This document shows positions 49,383 through 59,072 of a stretch of DNA of 64,000 bases, piece by piece. Positions within the stretch are counted from its first letter, which is position 1. The number at the start of each line of letters is the position of its first letter. Below the pieces are notes generated by a model. The model was given only the letters and a program-made list of their open reading frames with translations, made no database searches and had not been told where the DNA came from. The position numbers were made by a program, and so were the translations under genes. This DNA is from Daejeonella rubra (GTDB lineage: Bacteria; Bacteroidota; Bacteroidia; Sphingobacteriales; Sphingobacteriaceae), in assembly GCF_900103545.1 (NCBI RefSeq), contig NZ_FNHH01000001.1:1-64000 (forward strand), given 5' to 3'.

Positions 49383-51170
49383 CTATACTTCCTGCTTCAC
49401 AGCGGGATTTAAATGCTGTAATTGCTCTTCAATTTCCTGAAGTTCATTCATCATTTTCTTTCTGTAAACTTCTGTCTGGTCTGTGATCTTTGGAACTAAT
49501 TGTTTGTAATAATCGATCCCAACCTGCAGCTGCTCTTTAAATTTTGATATGTATTTCGCTTTTTTATCACTCATTTCCTGTAAATGCTTGCTTATATCTT
49601 TTTTTAGGTATTCCACATACAGATTCAGTTCATTTACGAATAAATTTGGACGTTCTGTATCATTCAGAAGGTTTAATTTCCCATAAATATGACTAACCAT
49701 TTCATCAAGTGAGAATTTTCCGCTGAAATAGGCAATATTCGGACCCGGACATATTGCTACAGCTCTGCTTTCCTTCGGTTTTAAAATGCCATTCTTTAAG
49801 TAGGCAGGTGCTGCAAGTCCTTCGCAAAGGCATATTTTTTCAGTGATCTCATTAAATTTTGTCTGAAAATCCTCTGGCTGTAAACCTTCTGCTTCCAGCT
49901 GTTTGATCTTGAGATTTTGATATTCTCTTGAGGCTGTACAGATCGGCAGTTCAGTAAACTCCGTATTTGTGGATAGGAATTTTTTTACACATGGGCTGCC
50001 GGGCCTTCCTTTAGCAATTCGTTCAAGTCTTTGTTTTTCTGAAGTACTTTTTCTGAAATTATTAAATGGAATTCCTAGCGGTGAAGAATTGCTGATATAA
50101 AAGTCATCCTTACTAGCAGTTGAAAGTAGTTCTAATGTTTCCTCATCTACGTTTGTTGCTTCCGGTACAAGTAAGAAGGGGCTACCCCAGCCGGTAGCAT
50201 CCAGCTGATAATGTTCCATCAGGAAATTATTTTCATTTGCAGTTCCAATACCTCCCTGAACACTTATTTTCATTAGTGGTGCCTGACTTAGCTGTATCCC
50301 TTTTTCAAGTATTGCCTTGCTGTACATTTCATGGAGCTCGCTGATCATTTCCTGCTTTTTAAGCTTAAACTCTTCCAGGATCGGACCCAAAAGGTAGCCT
50401 TCTGTGGCAAATGCATGACCACCGCAATTAAGTCCCGATTCAATTCTGAATTCAGATACCCAAAGACCTTTCTTTGCAAGAAATTTAGCCTGTATAAGTG
50501 CCGAGCGGAAATCGCTGACCTTTAAAATGATGCTTTTTTTAAACTGACCCGACAGATCAGGAAGGAAATCTGCAAAGTTTTCCAGGTAGCTGTAAAGGCG
50601 TGGATTCATTCCTGCCGATAATACTACAGCTGAGTTTATATTACTTTCAGCAAATCCTTTCAGCGCTGTAAGTGAGTCTGAAAGCTGCTCACCATTGGTA
50701 TCCGGATTCATCCGGTCAACCTTGGCCATTATATTAACCTGAATTTCGCCTTTTTGCATTTCATTGCGTAATTCCTGCTGTAATGCTGAAACCACAATAC
50801 TGTCCTGTCTGAAGAGCATCTCCTTATATTTACTTTTCAGTGGGGATGTATCAGGTAATAATTCAAAATATCTGGTGACGTCAGTCCCTTCATTAAAAGC
50901 TTGTTTCCTGAGATCTTCAAATTGCTCATCCACTATCTTTTTTATGAGATTGAGGTAGGCAGTGATCCGTTTGCTTCTAAAATCGATCTCTTTAGGATCA
51001 ATAGGTACAAAGGTCTCATTACGTTTTTCAGTGTATAGCTTACGCATACGTTCAATTAACATATCATCTACAATAGAGACAACTGAACTGATACCATAAC
51101 GGGCAACTTTTACCGGGGTATCTACTGAGTAGGCTAGCCCAAGAACAGGAATATGAAATGTATGACTCAT
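49383..51170 (-). CDS. Nitronate monooxygenase-like TIM-barrel protein, function unknown
   Basis: A 595-residue cytoplasmic protein. Parts of it resemble the FMN-dependent nitronate monooxygenase/enoyl-reductase barrel: GLNCGGHAF (compare EAGGHxG) near residue 250 and VQGGIGTANENNFLMEHYQLDATGWGSPFL near 310-340, which looks like the GGI/phosphate-binding strand. The rest is unusual: an N-terminal helical part (about 30-150), several cysteines (SPCVKKF, PICTAS, ICLCEG, AICPGP) and a coiled-coil tail (about 530-590). It is about twice the length of a normal NMO. It lies 100 bp downstream of the prephenate-dehydrogenase-like gene on the same strand. I know no characterised homologue. Confidence 0.55.
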   Translation of the reverse strand: MSHTFHIPVLGLAYSVDTPVKVARYGISSVVSIVDDMLIERMRKLYTEKRNETFVPIDPKEIDFRSKRITAYLNLIKKIVDEQFEDLRKQAFNEGTDVTRYFELLPDTSPLKSKYKEMLFRQDSIVVSALQQELRNEMQKGEIQVNIMAKVDRMNPDTNGEQLSDSLTALKGFAESNINSAVVLSAGMNPRLYSYLENFADFLPDLSGQFKKSIILKVSDFRSALIQAKFLAKKGLWVSEFRIESGLNCGGHAFATEGYLLGPILEEFKLKKQEMISELHEMYSKAILEKGIQLSQAPLMKISVQGGIGTANENNFLMEHYQLDATGWGSPFLLVPEATNVDEETLELLSTASKDDFYISNSSPLGIPFNNFRKSTSEKQRLERIAKGRPGSPCVKKFLSTNTEFTELPICTASREYQNLKIKQLEAEGLQPEDFQTKFNEITEKICLCEGLAAPAYLKNGILKPKESRAVAICPGPNIAYFSGKFSLDEMVSHIYGKLNLLNDTERPNLFVNELNLYVEYLKKDISKHLQEMSDKKAKYISKFKEQLQVGIDYYKQLVPKITDQTEVYRKKMMNELQEIEEQLQHLNPAVKQEV

Positions 51171-51270
51171 GAAAAATTAAAACTTAGGTTAAAATCACGA
51201 GTGCAAATAAGGGTATTTCAGAGCTCTTAAAATATGACAGAAGTCACTTATAGAGAATATGACAGAAGAA

Positions 51271-52530
51271 TTATTCGATTTCAAGCTTTCTGATCATTTC
51301 TGCACTCTGTGCTCTGCCATGTTCTAGCCTGCCTGCAAAAAATGTTTTTACTTGTTCAAAATGCTGTTTATATCCTTCCATGTCGCCATATCCGATAATT
51401 GATGACCATTCGCGTACCGCTGAGTGGAATTCCAAATCATCTCCACGAATCGTTTTGTCGAATAATGCAGTTTCAATCGATTCTTCAAGAAGATCTTCAT
51501 TTTTGAAGAGATATTCAGCAATTCCTAATCTCAGTCGGAATGGGGGAGTCTGGCAGATCAGATTGTCATAGGGGTTAATTCCAAGATGATACCAGGCATC
51601 TACCATGCTTAGAAGGCTCAGATGTGAATTTGGTTTACGGTTCTCAGATCCTACTGAAAGTGAGAATTCCTGCATTACTTTTTCATCAAGCATTAATGGT
51701 TTATGGTTTTGCCCGAAAATAAAATCTCTTGCCTTGTAAAGGCGCTTTCTGAAAGTATCAGCTTCTTCTTTGATCATCAGCTTGAAAAGCTCAGATTCAG
51801 ATTCAGCATAGCGTTTGATCTGGTGCCTGGCATAGGGGTTCAGAATGGCTAATCCGCCATAAATATGTGCCTTATAGCTGAAAATTCTAAGTGTGATCAG
51901 GATCTTTACATTATCGATGCCTCCTAGATAAGATGCATTCTCCCATGGGAAGAAACCGGCTTCTTTCCATGCTGTGCCCATGCTTTCAAATCCCATATGT
52001 GTTACTGCCTGTGTGTCAGCAACAATTTTATCATGTTCGTGGTAATCAGGTATTTCATTTAATATCGAACCAAGTGATGAAAGTATGTCTGTCATTCGCT
52101 GATAGGCTTCCTTTGTTGTTCGGTGAGGGATCACGATCATCTTTTGTCCTTTGGGATCGAAGCCCGGACCATGAAGTGAATGGCAGGTAATAATATGTGA
52201 ATCCTTAGGAAGGTATTTTTCAAATGCCTCAATTTCCGGATGCTTTACAGAGGTTTGTCCCGCAACTATTGCACCGTATTTGGTATGCGGACCATATTGG
52301 CTCAGAACTTCTGCGATTCGTTCAGCTTCAACAGAATAAAATATCACATCAGAAATGCGGGAAACTTCTTTGCCGTCTTCCAGAATTTCAATACCGAAGG
52401 GGCCAAGCTCTGCTTCTAATGTCTCTCTGCGATGTGGCAGATCACAACCATATACCCTATAACCTGCCTTCACGAAAGATTTAGCATAGATACAGCCCAT
52501 GTCGCCAAGGCCGATAATTCCTATATTCAT
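51271..52530 (-). CDS. Prephenate dehydrogenase-like protein (fungal TYR1-type)
   Basis: A 419-residue NAD(P)-dependent dehydrogenase. The Rossmann motif is GIIGLGDMG (3-11), the catalytic His region CHSLHGPGFD and the C-terminal part VADTQAVTHMGFESMGTAW. The last two resemble fungal TYR1 more than the bacterial TyrA fused to chorismate mutase. It would oxidatively decarboxylate prephenate to 4-hydroxyphenylpyruvate, or a related cyclohexadienyl substrate. No aromatic-biosynthesis gene is near; the neighbours are an NMO-like gene and a DeoR-type regulator 35 bp upstream. Tyrosine synthesis as its main role is therefore uncertain, and a specialised reaction is possible. Confidence 0.75.
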   Translation of the reverse strand: MNIGIIGLGDMGCIYAKSFVKAGYRVYGCDLPHRRETLEAELGPFGIEILEDGKEVSRISDVIFYSVEAERIAEVLSQYGPHTKYGAIVAGQTSVKHPEIEAFEKYLPKDSHIITCHSLHGPGFDPKGQKMIVIPHRTTKEAYQRMTDILSSLGSILNEIPDYHEHDKIVADTQAVTHMGFESMGTAWKEAGFFPWENASYLGGIDNVKILITLRIFSYKAHIYGGLAILNPYARHQIKRYAESESELFKLMIKEEADTFRKRLYKARDFIFGQNHKPLMLDEKVMQEFSLSVGSENRKPNSHLSLLSMVDAWYHLGINPYDNLICQTPPFRLRLGIAEYLFKNEDLLEESIETALFDKTIRGDDLEFHSAVREWSSIIGYGDMEGYKQHFEQVKTFFAGRLEHGRAQSAEMIRKLEIE

Positions 52531-52565
52531 TATAAATAATTTTATTCCTGGAATGATATTATCAA

Positions 52566-53330
52566 TTAAACGATTGTTACGGTTACTCCCAGGCTTTGAA
52601 GCTGTTTAACCACATGCTCTGAAATCCCACTATCTGTAATAATATGATCGATCTCATCAATATTACAAATTTTTCCAAAACCTCTCTTTCCAAATTTTGT
52701 AGAATCGGTTAGAACAATTGTTTTCTGAGATACACTGATCATTTGTCTGTTGAGGTGTGCCTCCATCATATTAGTTGTAGTTAATCCAAATTCAAGATCA
52801 ATTCCATCAACACCGAGGAAGAGTTTACTGCAAAAGAAATCCTTTAGAATCGATTCAGAATATGGCCCCATGACGGAAGAGGAACTTTTCCGTAGCATTC
52901 CACCTAGTTGCATAACCTCGGTATAAGGGTGATGAGATAATTCCAGCGCAACATTTAATGCAGAGGTGATCACTGTAAGTGGCAGATTTAAAGGAATACT
53001 TTTTGCAAATGCTAATACTGAAGTACCGGATGCGATTATGATAGAATCATTTTCATTAACAAGTGCAGCTGCAGCCTGTCCAATACTTAATTTTTCATTA
53101 GATTGTAACTGCTCTTTTTCATTAACCGAACGATCCACAGTATATGGATTGGTTAAGGTTGCCCCTCCATGGATTTTGAAAAGTAAATTTTTGTCTTCTA
53201 AAAGTTTTAAATCCTTTCGAATTGTTACAGATGAAACCTTCAATTCACTGCATAGATCTACCACATTAATGTATTGCTCTTTTTGCAGCTTTTTAATAAT
53301 ATACTGATGTCTCTCGGCTAAACTGCTCAT
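52566..53330 (-). CDS. DeoR/GlpR-family transcriptional repressor
   Basis: A 254-residue DeoR-type regulator. The N-terminal helix-turn-helix (ISxx-type: YINVVDLCSELKVSSVTIRKDLKLLEDK) occupies about residues 18-45. The C-terminal isomerase-like sensor domain has NENDSIIIASGTSVLAFAKS and LGVDGIDLEFGLTTTN. Such proteins sense phosphorylated sugars, and GlpR senses glycerol-3-phosphate. It is divergent from glpD-glpK-glpF, so repression of the glycerol genes is very likely. It is also the first gene of the minus-strand group with the TyrA-like and NMO-like genes, so it may control those too. Confidence 0.88.
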   Translation of the reverse strand: MSSLAERHQYIIKKLQKEQYINVVDLCSELKVSSVTIRKDLKLLEDKNLLFKIHGGATLTNPYTVDRSVNEKEQLQSNEKLSIGQAAAALVNENDSIIIASGTSVLAFAKSIPLNLPLTVITSALNVALELSHHPYTEVMQLGGMLRKSSSSVMGPYSESILKDFFCSKLFLGVDGIDLEFGLTTTNMMEAHLNRQMISVSQKTIVLTDSTKFGKRGFGKICNIDEIDHIITDSGISEHVVKQLQSLGVTVTIV

Positions 53331-53484
53331 TTAATGGGTGTTTTAAGGTATATGCAAAATAGTGAAAATATCTTAAAAATTAGTCAGATTAACAGATCGA
53401 TTCAGGTTGAATATTTTTTAATTATGATAGAAAGGTTTCAATATGATTACTTATAATTGCGTATTATTTCGTATTATTACTTTT

Positions 53485-55083
53485 ATGCAATATTGTAAAC
53501 AAGATCGCAGTGTTTTAGAGTCAGAATCTGAATGGGATTTCATAATAATAGGGGGTGGAGCTACAGGCCTGGGAACAGCACTCGATTCAGCCTCACGTGG
53601 ATTTAAAACTCTTTTGCTGGAGCAGTCAGATTTCGCCAAAGGAACATCAAGCAGAAGTACCAAGCTGGTACATGGAGGTGTCAGATATTTGGCACAGGGT
53701 GACATTTCTCTGGTTTATCAGGCTTTAAAGGAAAGGGGGCGTTTGCAGGTCAATGCCGCACATCTTGTTTCTAAGGAGGAGTTTATAATTCCATGTTACG
53801 ACTGGTTCTCTGTAGCTAAATACCTTACCGGTTTGAAGATGTATGACTGGCTTGCCGGCCGATATAGTTTTGGGAGGTCCAGATTTTTGTCGCGTAAAGA
53901 GGTTCAGAAAAAATTACCGGGGCTGGCTGACGAATCTCTCGTAGGAGCCATAAGTTATTACGATGGTAAATTTGATGATGCCCGTCTTGCAGTCAATATT
54001 GCTCAAACTTGTATTGAAAAGGGCGGCAGCGTATTGAACTATGTGAAGGTTACGGGCCTTCTTAAAAATGAACAAGGTAAGGTCACCGGTGTAAAGGCAA
54101 TGGATATCCTAAACAATACTACTTACCTGCTGCGGGCCAAAGCTATTATTAACGCTACAGGAGTTTTTGTGGATGATATTCTATTGATGAATACCCCTGA
54201 TGCAGAAAAACTGGTCAGACCAAGTCAGGGTGTTCATTTGGTGATCGACAGTTCATTTCTTGACAGTGATTCTGCATTAATGATCCCGAAAACATCTGAT
54301 AATCGGGTGCTCTTTGCTGTGCCCTGGCATTCTAAATTGCTTGTTGGAACAACTGATACTCCAATTGAAACTCATAGTCTTGAGCCCAGAGCGCTTAAAG
54401 AAGAAGTAGATTTCATTCTTGATACAGCATCAAAGTATTTTAAAAAGAAAGTAGATAAAAGAGATGTGTTAAGTGTTTTTGCAGGATTGCGTCCATTGGC
54501 AGCACCGGAAAAGAACGATACTAATACTACAAGAGAGATTTCGAGAGATCATAAATTAATGGTTTCAAAATCCGGCTTAATAACCATTACAGGGGGGAAA
54601 TGGACAACTTATAGAAAAATGTCTGAAGAGACTGTTGATACTGCCATTCAAACGAGTAATTTAGAAAATAAAACATGTGTAACTAAAGATTTAAAAATTC
54701 ATTCCTCTACAACTCTTCATTCATCAAGCCATCTTTCTATATACGGAACCGATATGCCTCTTATTGAAAAACTGGCACTGAAGATTCCGGCAGGGGGAGA
54801 TAAGTTGCATCCATCTTATCCAAATATAAAGGCTGAGGTTATATGGGCTGTGCGTAATGAAATGGCCTATACTGTGGAAGATGTGCTGGCCAGAAGAATG
54901 AGAATGTTATTCATTGATGCAAAGGCTGCTATTGAAATGTGTCGTACAGTTGCCGAACTTATGGCTCAGGAAATGCATAGGAGTCAATTGTGGGTTGAGG
55001 AACAAATACTTGAATTTACACAAACTGCAAGTGAATACTTATTAGAGCCCCTGGAAAAGGAGCAAGAAACAATACTTATATAA
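53485..55083 (+). CDS. glpD: Glycerol-3-phosphate dehydrogenase, FAD-dependent
   Basis: A 532-residue membrane-associated flavoprotein that oxidises sn-glycerol-3-phosphate to dihydroxyacetone phosphate and passes electrons to quinone. The FAD-binding motif is DFIIIGGGATGLGTALDSAS, near residue 16. Further landmarks are FAKGTSSRSTKLVHGGVRYL, the substrate region VPWHSKLLVGTTDTP and ITGGKWTTYR. I start at the ATG at 53485 (MQYCKQDRS); an upstream ATG at 53443 adds an unsupported hydrophobic 14 residues. It is 9 bp before glpK. The intergenic space to the repressor holds the regulatory sites. Confidence 0.93.
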   Translation: MQYCKQDRSVLESESEWDFIIIGGGATGLGTALDSASRGFKTLLLEQSDFAKGTSSRSTKLVHGGVRYLAQGDISLVYQALKERGRLQVNAAHLVSKEEFIIPCYDWFSVAKYLTGLKMYDWLAGRYSFGRSRFLSRKEVQKKLPGLADESLVGAISYYDGKFDDARLAVNIAQTCIEKGGSVLNYVKVTGLLKNEQGKVTGVKAMDILNNTTYLLRAKAIINATGVFVDDILLMNTPDAEKLVRPSQGVHLVIDSSFLDSDSALMIPKTSDNRVLFAVPWHSKLLVGTTDTPIETHSLEPRALKEEVDFILDTASKYFKKKVDKRDVLSVFAGLRPLAAPEKNDTNTTREISRDHKLMVSKSGLITITGGKWTTYRKMSEETVDTAIQTSNLENKTCVTKDLKIHSSTTLHSSSHLSIYGTDMPLIEKLALKIPAGGDKLHPSYPNIKAEVIWAVRNEMAYTVEDVLARRMRMLFIDAKAAIEMCRTVAELMAQEMHRSQLWVEEQILEFTQTASEYLLEPLEKEQETILI

Positions 55084-55092
55084 TCAGACAAA

Positions 55093-56580
55093 ATGGGAAA
55101 TTATATTTTATCTCTAGACCAGGGTACTACCAGCTCCAGAGCTATTGTATTTAACCGTGAAGGCAGTATTGTTGCTGTTTCACAAAAAGAATTCGAGCAG
55201 ATCTATCCTAAACCAGGATGGGTTGAACATAATCCACTGGAAATCTGGGCTACTCAGGTATCTGTTGCAACTGAAGCCATTGCCAAGGCAGGACTTAATT
55301 CTATTGATATCCATGCAATAGGTATAACCAATCAGAGGGAAACAACTGTAGTTTGGGATAAGGAAACCGGGCTTCCGGTTTATAATGCGATTGTATGGCA
55401 GGATCGCCGTACCTCTGATTATTGTGATTCTATCAGAAAGGAACATGGGGAAATGATCCGTCAGAAGACCGGTCTGATCATTGATTCTTATTTTTCTGCA
55501 ACAAAGGTCCGTTGGATCCTTGAAAATGTTCCGGGCGCCCGTCAAAAGGCAATGGAAGGAAAACTGCTTTTCGGAACGGTAGATAGCTGGTTGATATGGA
55601 AGCTTTCCGGAGGAACTACCCATGTTACTGATGTAAGTAATGCATCTCGTACCATGCTGTTTGATATCAATACCCTTGAATGGGATAAAACTTTACTTGA
55701 GATATTTGATATTCCGGTTAGTATGCTTCCTGAGGTTAGATCCTCCAGTGAGGTTTTCTGTCATACTGCAGGTAATATCCTGGCGACTAAAATTCCGATT
55801 GCAGGAATTGCGGGAGATCAGCAGGCGGCTCTTTTCGGACAGATGTGTACGAAAGTTGGGATGGTGAAAAATACCTATGGTACCGGATGCTTTATGCTGA
55901 TGAACATTGGTAAGAAACCAGCCATGTCAGCAAATAATCTGCTTACAACCATTGCATGGAAGATTAATGGAGAAGTAACCTATGCCTTAGAGGGAGGGAT
56001 CTTTATTGGTGGTGCCGTAGTACAATGGTTAAGAGATGAACTGGGCCTGATAAAATCTTCAGCTGAAGTTGAAGAGCTGGCAGCAAAGGTGAAAGACAAT
56101 GGTGGAGTTTACGTAGTTCCTGCATTTGCAGGTCTTGGTGCTCCTCATTGGGATCAGCATGCCAGAGGAACCATTACAGGAATAACCCGTGGAACAAATT
56201 CCGGACATTTCGCGAGGGCAGCGCTGGAAAGTATTGCCTATCAAACAATGGATGTATTAAAATCAATGGAAGCTGATGCAGGAACTCCGATAAGTGAGCT
56301 GAGGGTAGATGGCGGTGCAACTGCAAATAATATTTTAATGCAGTTTCAGGCAGATATTATGAAATGCAAAGTGATTCGTCCACAGGTAACTGAGGTTACT
56401 GCTTTGGGTGCTGCTTATCTCGCCGGTTTAGCAACTGGTTTTTGGAGAGACGTAGAAGAGATCTCTGCACAGTGGAAAGTTGAAAGGAATTTTGAGCCTG
56501 CAGAACTTGAAAATTATGATGAATTGGTAAATGGATGGGAGCGTGCAATTAAGGCAGCAAAAGCTAATGTAAGTTTATAA
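55093..56580 (+). CDS. glpK: Glycerol kinase
   Basis: A 495-residue FGGY kinase that phosphorylates glycerol with ATP. The N-terminal ATP-phosphate motif is LSLDQGTTSSRAIVF, and GVEHNPLEIW-like substrate residues follow (WVEHNPLEIW). The family motifs GITNQRETTVVWDKETG, GTYGTGCFMLMN-like KNTYGTGCFMLMN and GGATANNILMQFQADI are clear. The length equals E. coli GlpK. It lies between glpD (9 bp) and glpF (19 bp), in one transcript. Confidence 0.96.
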   Translation: MGNYILSLDQGTTSSRAIVFNREGSIVAVSQKEFEQIYPKPGWVEHNPLEIWATQVSVATEAIAKAGLNSIDIHAIGITNQRETTVVWDKETGLPVYNAIVWQDRRTSDYCDSIRKEHGEMIRQKTGLIIDSYFSATKVRWILENVPGARQKAMEGKLLFGTVDSWLIWKLSGGTTHVTDVSNASRTMLFDINTLEWDKTLLEIFDIPVSMLPEVRSSSEVFCHTAGNILATKIPIAGIAGDQQAALFGQMCTKVGMVKNTYGTGCFMLMNIGKKPAMSANNLLTTIAWKINGEVTYALEGGIFIGGAVVQWLRDELGLIKSSAEVEELAAKVKDNGGVYVVPAFAGLGAPHWDQHARGTITGITRGTNSGHFARAALESIAYQTMDVLKSMEADAGTPISELRVDGGATANNILMQFQADIMKCKVIRPQVTEVTALGAAYLAGLATGFWRDVEEISAQWKVERNFEPAELENYDELVNGWERAIKAAKANVSL

Positions 56581-56599
56581 AAAATTAATATCTTCAGGC

Positions 56600-57331
56600 A
56601 TGACACCATTTTTAGCAGAATTCATAGGAACAGCACTCCTGATCTTATTAGGCAACGGAGTAGTTGCAAACGTGGTTCTAACAGGAACAAAGGGCAATGG
56701 AGGTGGCTGGATAGTGATCACCACAGCATGGGCACTGGCAGTATTTGTCGGTGTGGTCGTCTCAGCTCCATATAGTGGGGCACACCTGAACCCGGCTGTG
56801 ACCATTGCCCTGGCTATCTCGGGTAAATTTGAATGGGCTCAGGTTCCTGCCTATATGCTGGCACAAATGCTTGGAGCAATGCTTGGAGCTTTTTTCGTTT
56901 GGCTTAAATATAAAGATCATTTTACCGCAACAGAAGACAAAGGCCTGAAGCTGGCGGCATTTTGTACCGGACCTGCAATAAGAAATACTTTTTCAAATCT
57001 TACCAGTGAGATCATCGGATCATTTGTATTGCTTTTTGTGATCTTCTATTTTACAAATGCAGAAATTGTGGATACTAAAACACCCGTTGGTTTGGGCTCA
57101 TTAGGTGCAATACCCGTAATGTTCCTGGTTTGGGCGATCGGACTATCACTTGGTGGAACTACAGGATATGCCATTAACCCGGTACGTGATCTGGGACCCA
57201 GATTAATGCATTTTATTCTCCCGGTTGCCGGCAAAGGATCTTGTGACTGGTCTTATTCCTGGATTCCTGTGATAGGCCCAATGATTGGCGCAAGCCTTGC
57301 AGCTTTGTTATATCTTGCAATAAGTGGCTAA
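56600..57331 (+). CDS. glpF: Glycerol facilitator (aquaglyceroporin)
   Basis: A 243-residue channel of the MIP family with six membrane helices and two pore half-helices. The first pore motif is the usual NPA (HLNPAVTIAL, 64-66). The second is NPV (AINPVRDLGPR, 193-195) in place of NPA; the following Arg-Asp, which marks glycerol-conducting members, is kept. The Ala-to-Val change narrows the contact of the two half-helices and could alter selectivity, but such variants occur in nature. It ends the glpDKF operon. Confidence 0.93.
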   Translation: MTPFLAEFIGTALLILLGNGVVANVVLTGTKGNGGGWIVITTAWALAVFVGVVVSAPYSGAHLNPAVTIALAISGKFEWAQVPAYMLAQMLGAMLGAFFVWLKYKDHFTATEDKGLKLAAFCTGPAIRNTFSNLTSEIIGSFVLLFVIFYFTNAEIVDTKTPVGLGSLGAIPVMFLVWAIGLSLGGTTGYAINPVRDLGPRLMHFILPVAGKGSCDWSYSWIPVIGPMIGASLAALLYLAISG

Positions 57332-57528
57332 TCTGTTAAATCCTGTAGGAATGAGTAGTATGACTATTTGTACTGACAGGCTTTGACAAACTTCTGCTCT
57401 TATATCTGTCATTTCTCTAATGTTCTAAACCCTTCTTATCTAAGGGCAAAGCTCTTATGCTTAGTGTCAGTCATTCGACTAATAGTCTTAAACTGGAATA
57501 AATGTTTTGCATTTAATAAAGTATATTG

Positions 57529-57568
57529 AAACGATAAAGGATACCTTTTGGGGTATCCTTTATCGTTT
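57529..57568. terminator. Strong bidirectional terminator between glpF and susD
   Basis: A perfect 17-bp stem (57529-57545 with 57552-57568; AAACGATAAAGGATACC and its complement) has a 6-base loop. It sits between convergent glpF and susD, 18 bp from the susD stop codon. Confidence 0.93.
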
Positions 57569-57586
57569 ATATCATTATATCATCAA

Positions 57587-59023
57587 TTATTTTTCCCACC
57601 AAACTTTAGTGTTGATATCATCTCCACCCATGCTTGCCACAGCTTTTGTGTAATTTGCATTATTGTTTGTTACTACTGTTGTAGGGTACCGGAACCTTAC
57701 CGGCATTATTTTATTGTTCAGAAGTCCAGCACCCTTAGGTAATATAGGGAAACCGGTTCTGCGATACTCAAACCATTGCTGATAATCATTAAAGAACAAT
57801 GCATAATATTTTTGAAGCATAATTCTTTCTAATGTTCCATCGTAGGCAGCCTTGGCATTTGTAAAATAGTTTGCAGGTAATACTGCTCCCCATTGTTCAA
57901 TAGAAGCTTTTACGCCATTCTGATAGAAGGTCGCTGCAGATCCAGTGATCTTTCCTTTTTGAGCAAGTTCAGCTTTGATTAGCTCAACTTCAGCATAGGT
58001 CATGATCACGGAGGTCATAGGAGCTGTAGCAAGTATCACGTTAAAATTGGATGGCAGATAATTAAACTGAGACTCAGGGCCATCATATCCACTCGGTATA
58101 CCTTTATAACCGATAGTTGTTTTTCCGTCTGCTGTTCTTGCAAGTGAATTCCATTTTGCAAGACGCGGATCAACAAAATCATTCAGATTATCAATGAAGA
58201 AACCACCTGTTGCTCTGAATGTTGTAAAATCAATAGCGCGTCCCCATGGTGACATATTTGGTACTACTCCGGTTATCTTTAATATAGCAGCCTCTGTATT
58301 ATTTGTAAATACAGGGTGAATTGTAGGATTATTAACAATTTCAGCCATTTTTCCGAAAGCATCGATCTCAGTTCTTTTTGAAACACGAAGAAGAAGACGC
58401 AAACGAAGAGAATTGGTAAATTTTTTCCAGTAGCTGATATTGTTACTGTAAAGGATGTCAGTACCGTAAATCATAGGTTTAGCGGTATTATAGAGTGTAT
58501 TTGCCTTTTCAAGATCGGCAATCAGCGTGGTATAAATTAGCTGCTGCGTATCAAAAACAGGTGTATAGATTCCCTGATCACCTTGTACAGCCTCTTTCAT
58601 TGGAACATCGCCGAAAGAATCACTTAATAAAGAATATAACCAGGCATTCAATGTCAGAGAGATTGCCTCATAATTAGGATCCTGAGCCGCTACTGCTGCA
58701 GCACGCATTTCCTTCACATTATTTATCCAGCGGTAATAGGTATTCCATGTTGAGTTACCGGCTGATTCTGTTACATCATATCTGTGAACTCCACCTGCAA
58801 CACTTGGAAATGGTAATGCAACCTGCATGATATCAAACGTGAATGCGTCAGCGCGGAGAGTATTGAAACTACTTACCTCATATAAAATCGGGTTTAGTAA
58901 TGTTCCAGGACTTATTTTCTCAATCTTGTTTGGATCGGTGTTGATTTCCTGAAAGTCTTTGGTACATGCAAAGCTTAATGAAGCCAGCAGTAGTACAGTA
59001 AATATATTTTTAAAACGATTCAT
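57587..59023 (-). CDS. SusD/RagB-family outer-membrane lipoprotein
   Basis: A 478-residue lipoprotein with lipidated Cys20 (LASLSFAC) and the SusD-type tetratricopeptide-like fold. Landmarks are FQEINTDPNKIEKISPGTLL, TLNAWLYSLLSDSFGDVPMKEA and AELIKAELAQKGKI-like VELIKAELAQKGK. It is the SusD-like_2 branch. It binds the ligand on the cell surface and closes over the SusC barrel. It follows susC by 49 bp. The ligand may be a glycan or peptide. Confidence 0.92.
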   Translation of the reverse strand: MNRFKNIFTVLLLASLSFACTKDFQEINTDPNKIEKISPGTLLNPILYEVSSFNTLRADAFTFDIMQVALPFPSVAGGVHRYDVTESAGNSTWNTYYRWINNVKEMRAAAVAAQDPNYEAISLTLNAWLYSLLSDSFGDVPMKEAVQGDQGIYTPVFDTQQLIYTTLIADLEKANTLYNTAKPMIYGTDILYSNNISYWKKFTNSLRLRLLLRVSKRTEIDAFGKMAEIVNNPTIHPVFTNNTEAAILKITGVVPNMSPWGRAIDFTTFRATGGFFIDNLNDFVDPRLAKWNSLARTADGKTTIGYKGIPSGYDGPESQFNYLPSNFNVILATAPMTSVIMTYAEVELIKAELAQKGKITGSAATFYQNGVKASIEQWGAVLPANYFTNAKAAYDGTLERIMLQKYYALFFNDYQQWFEYRRTGFPILPKGAGLLNNKIMPVRFRYPTTVVTNNNANYTKAVASMGGDDINTKVWWEK

Positions 59024-59072
59024 CTTTTTTTAGTTAGCAGTTTTTTATCCTGCGGTATAACAAATTCTATTC

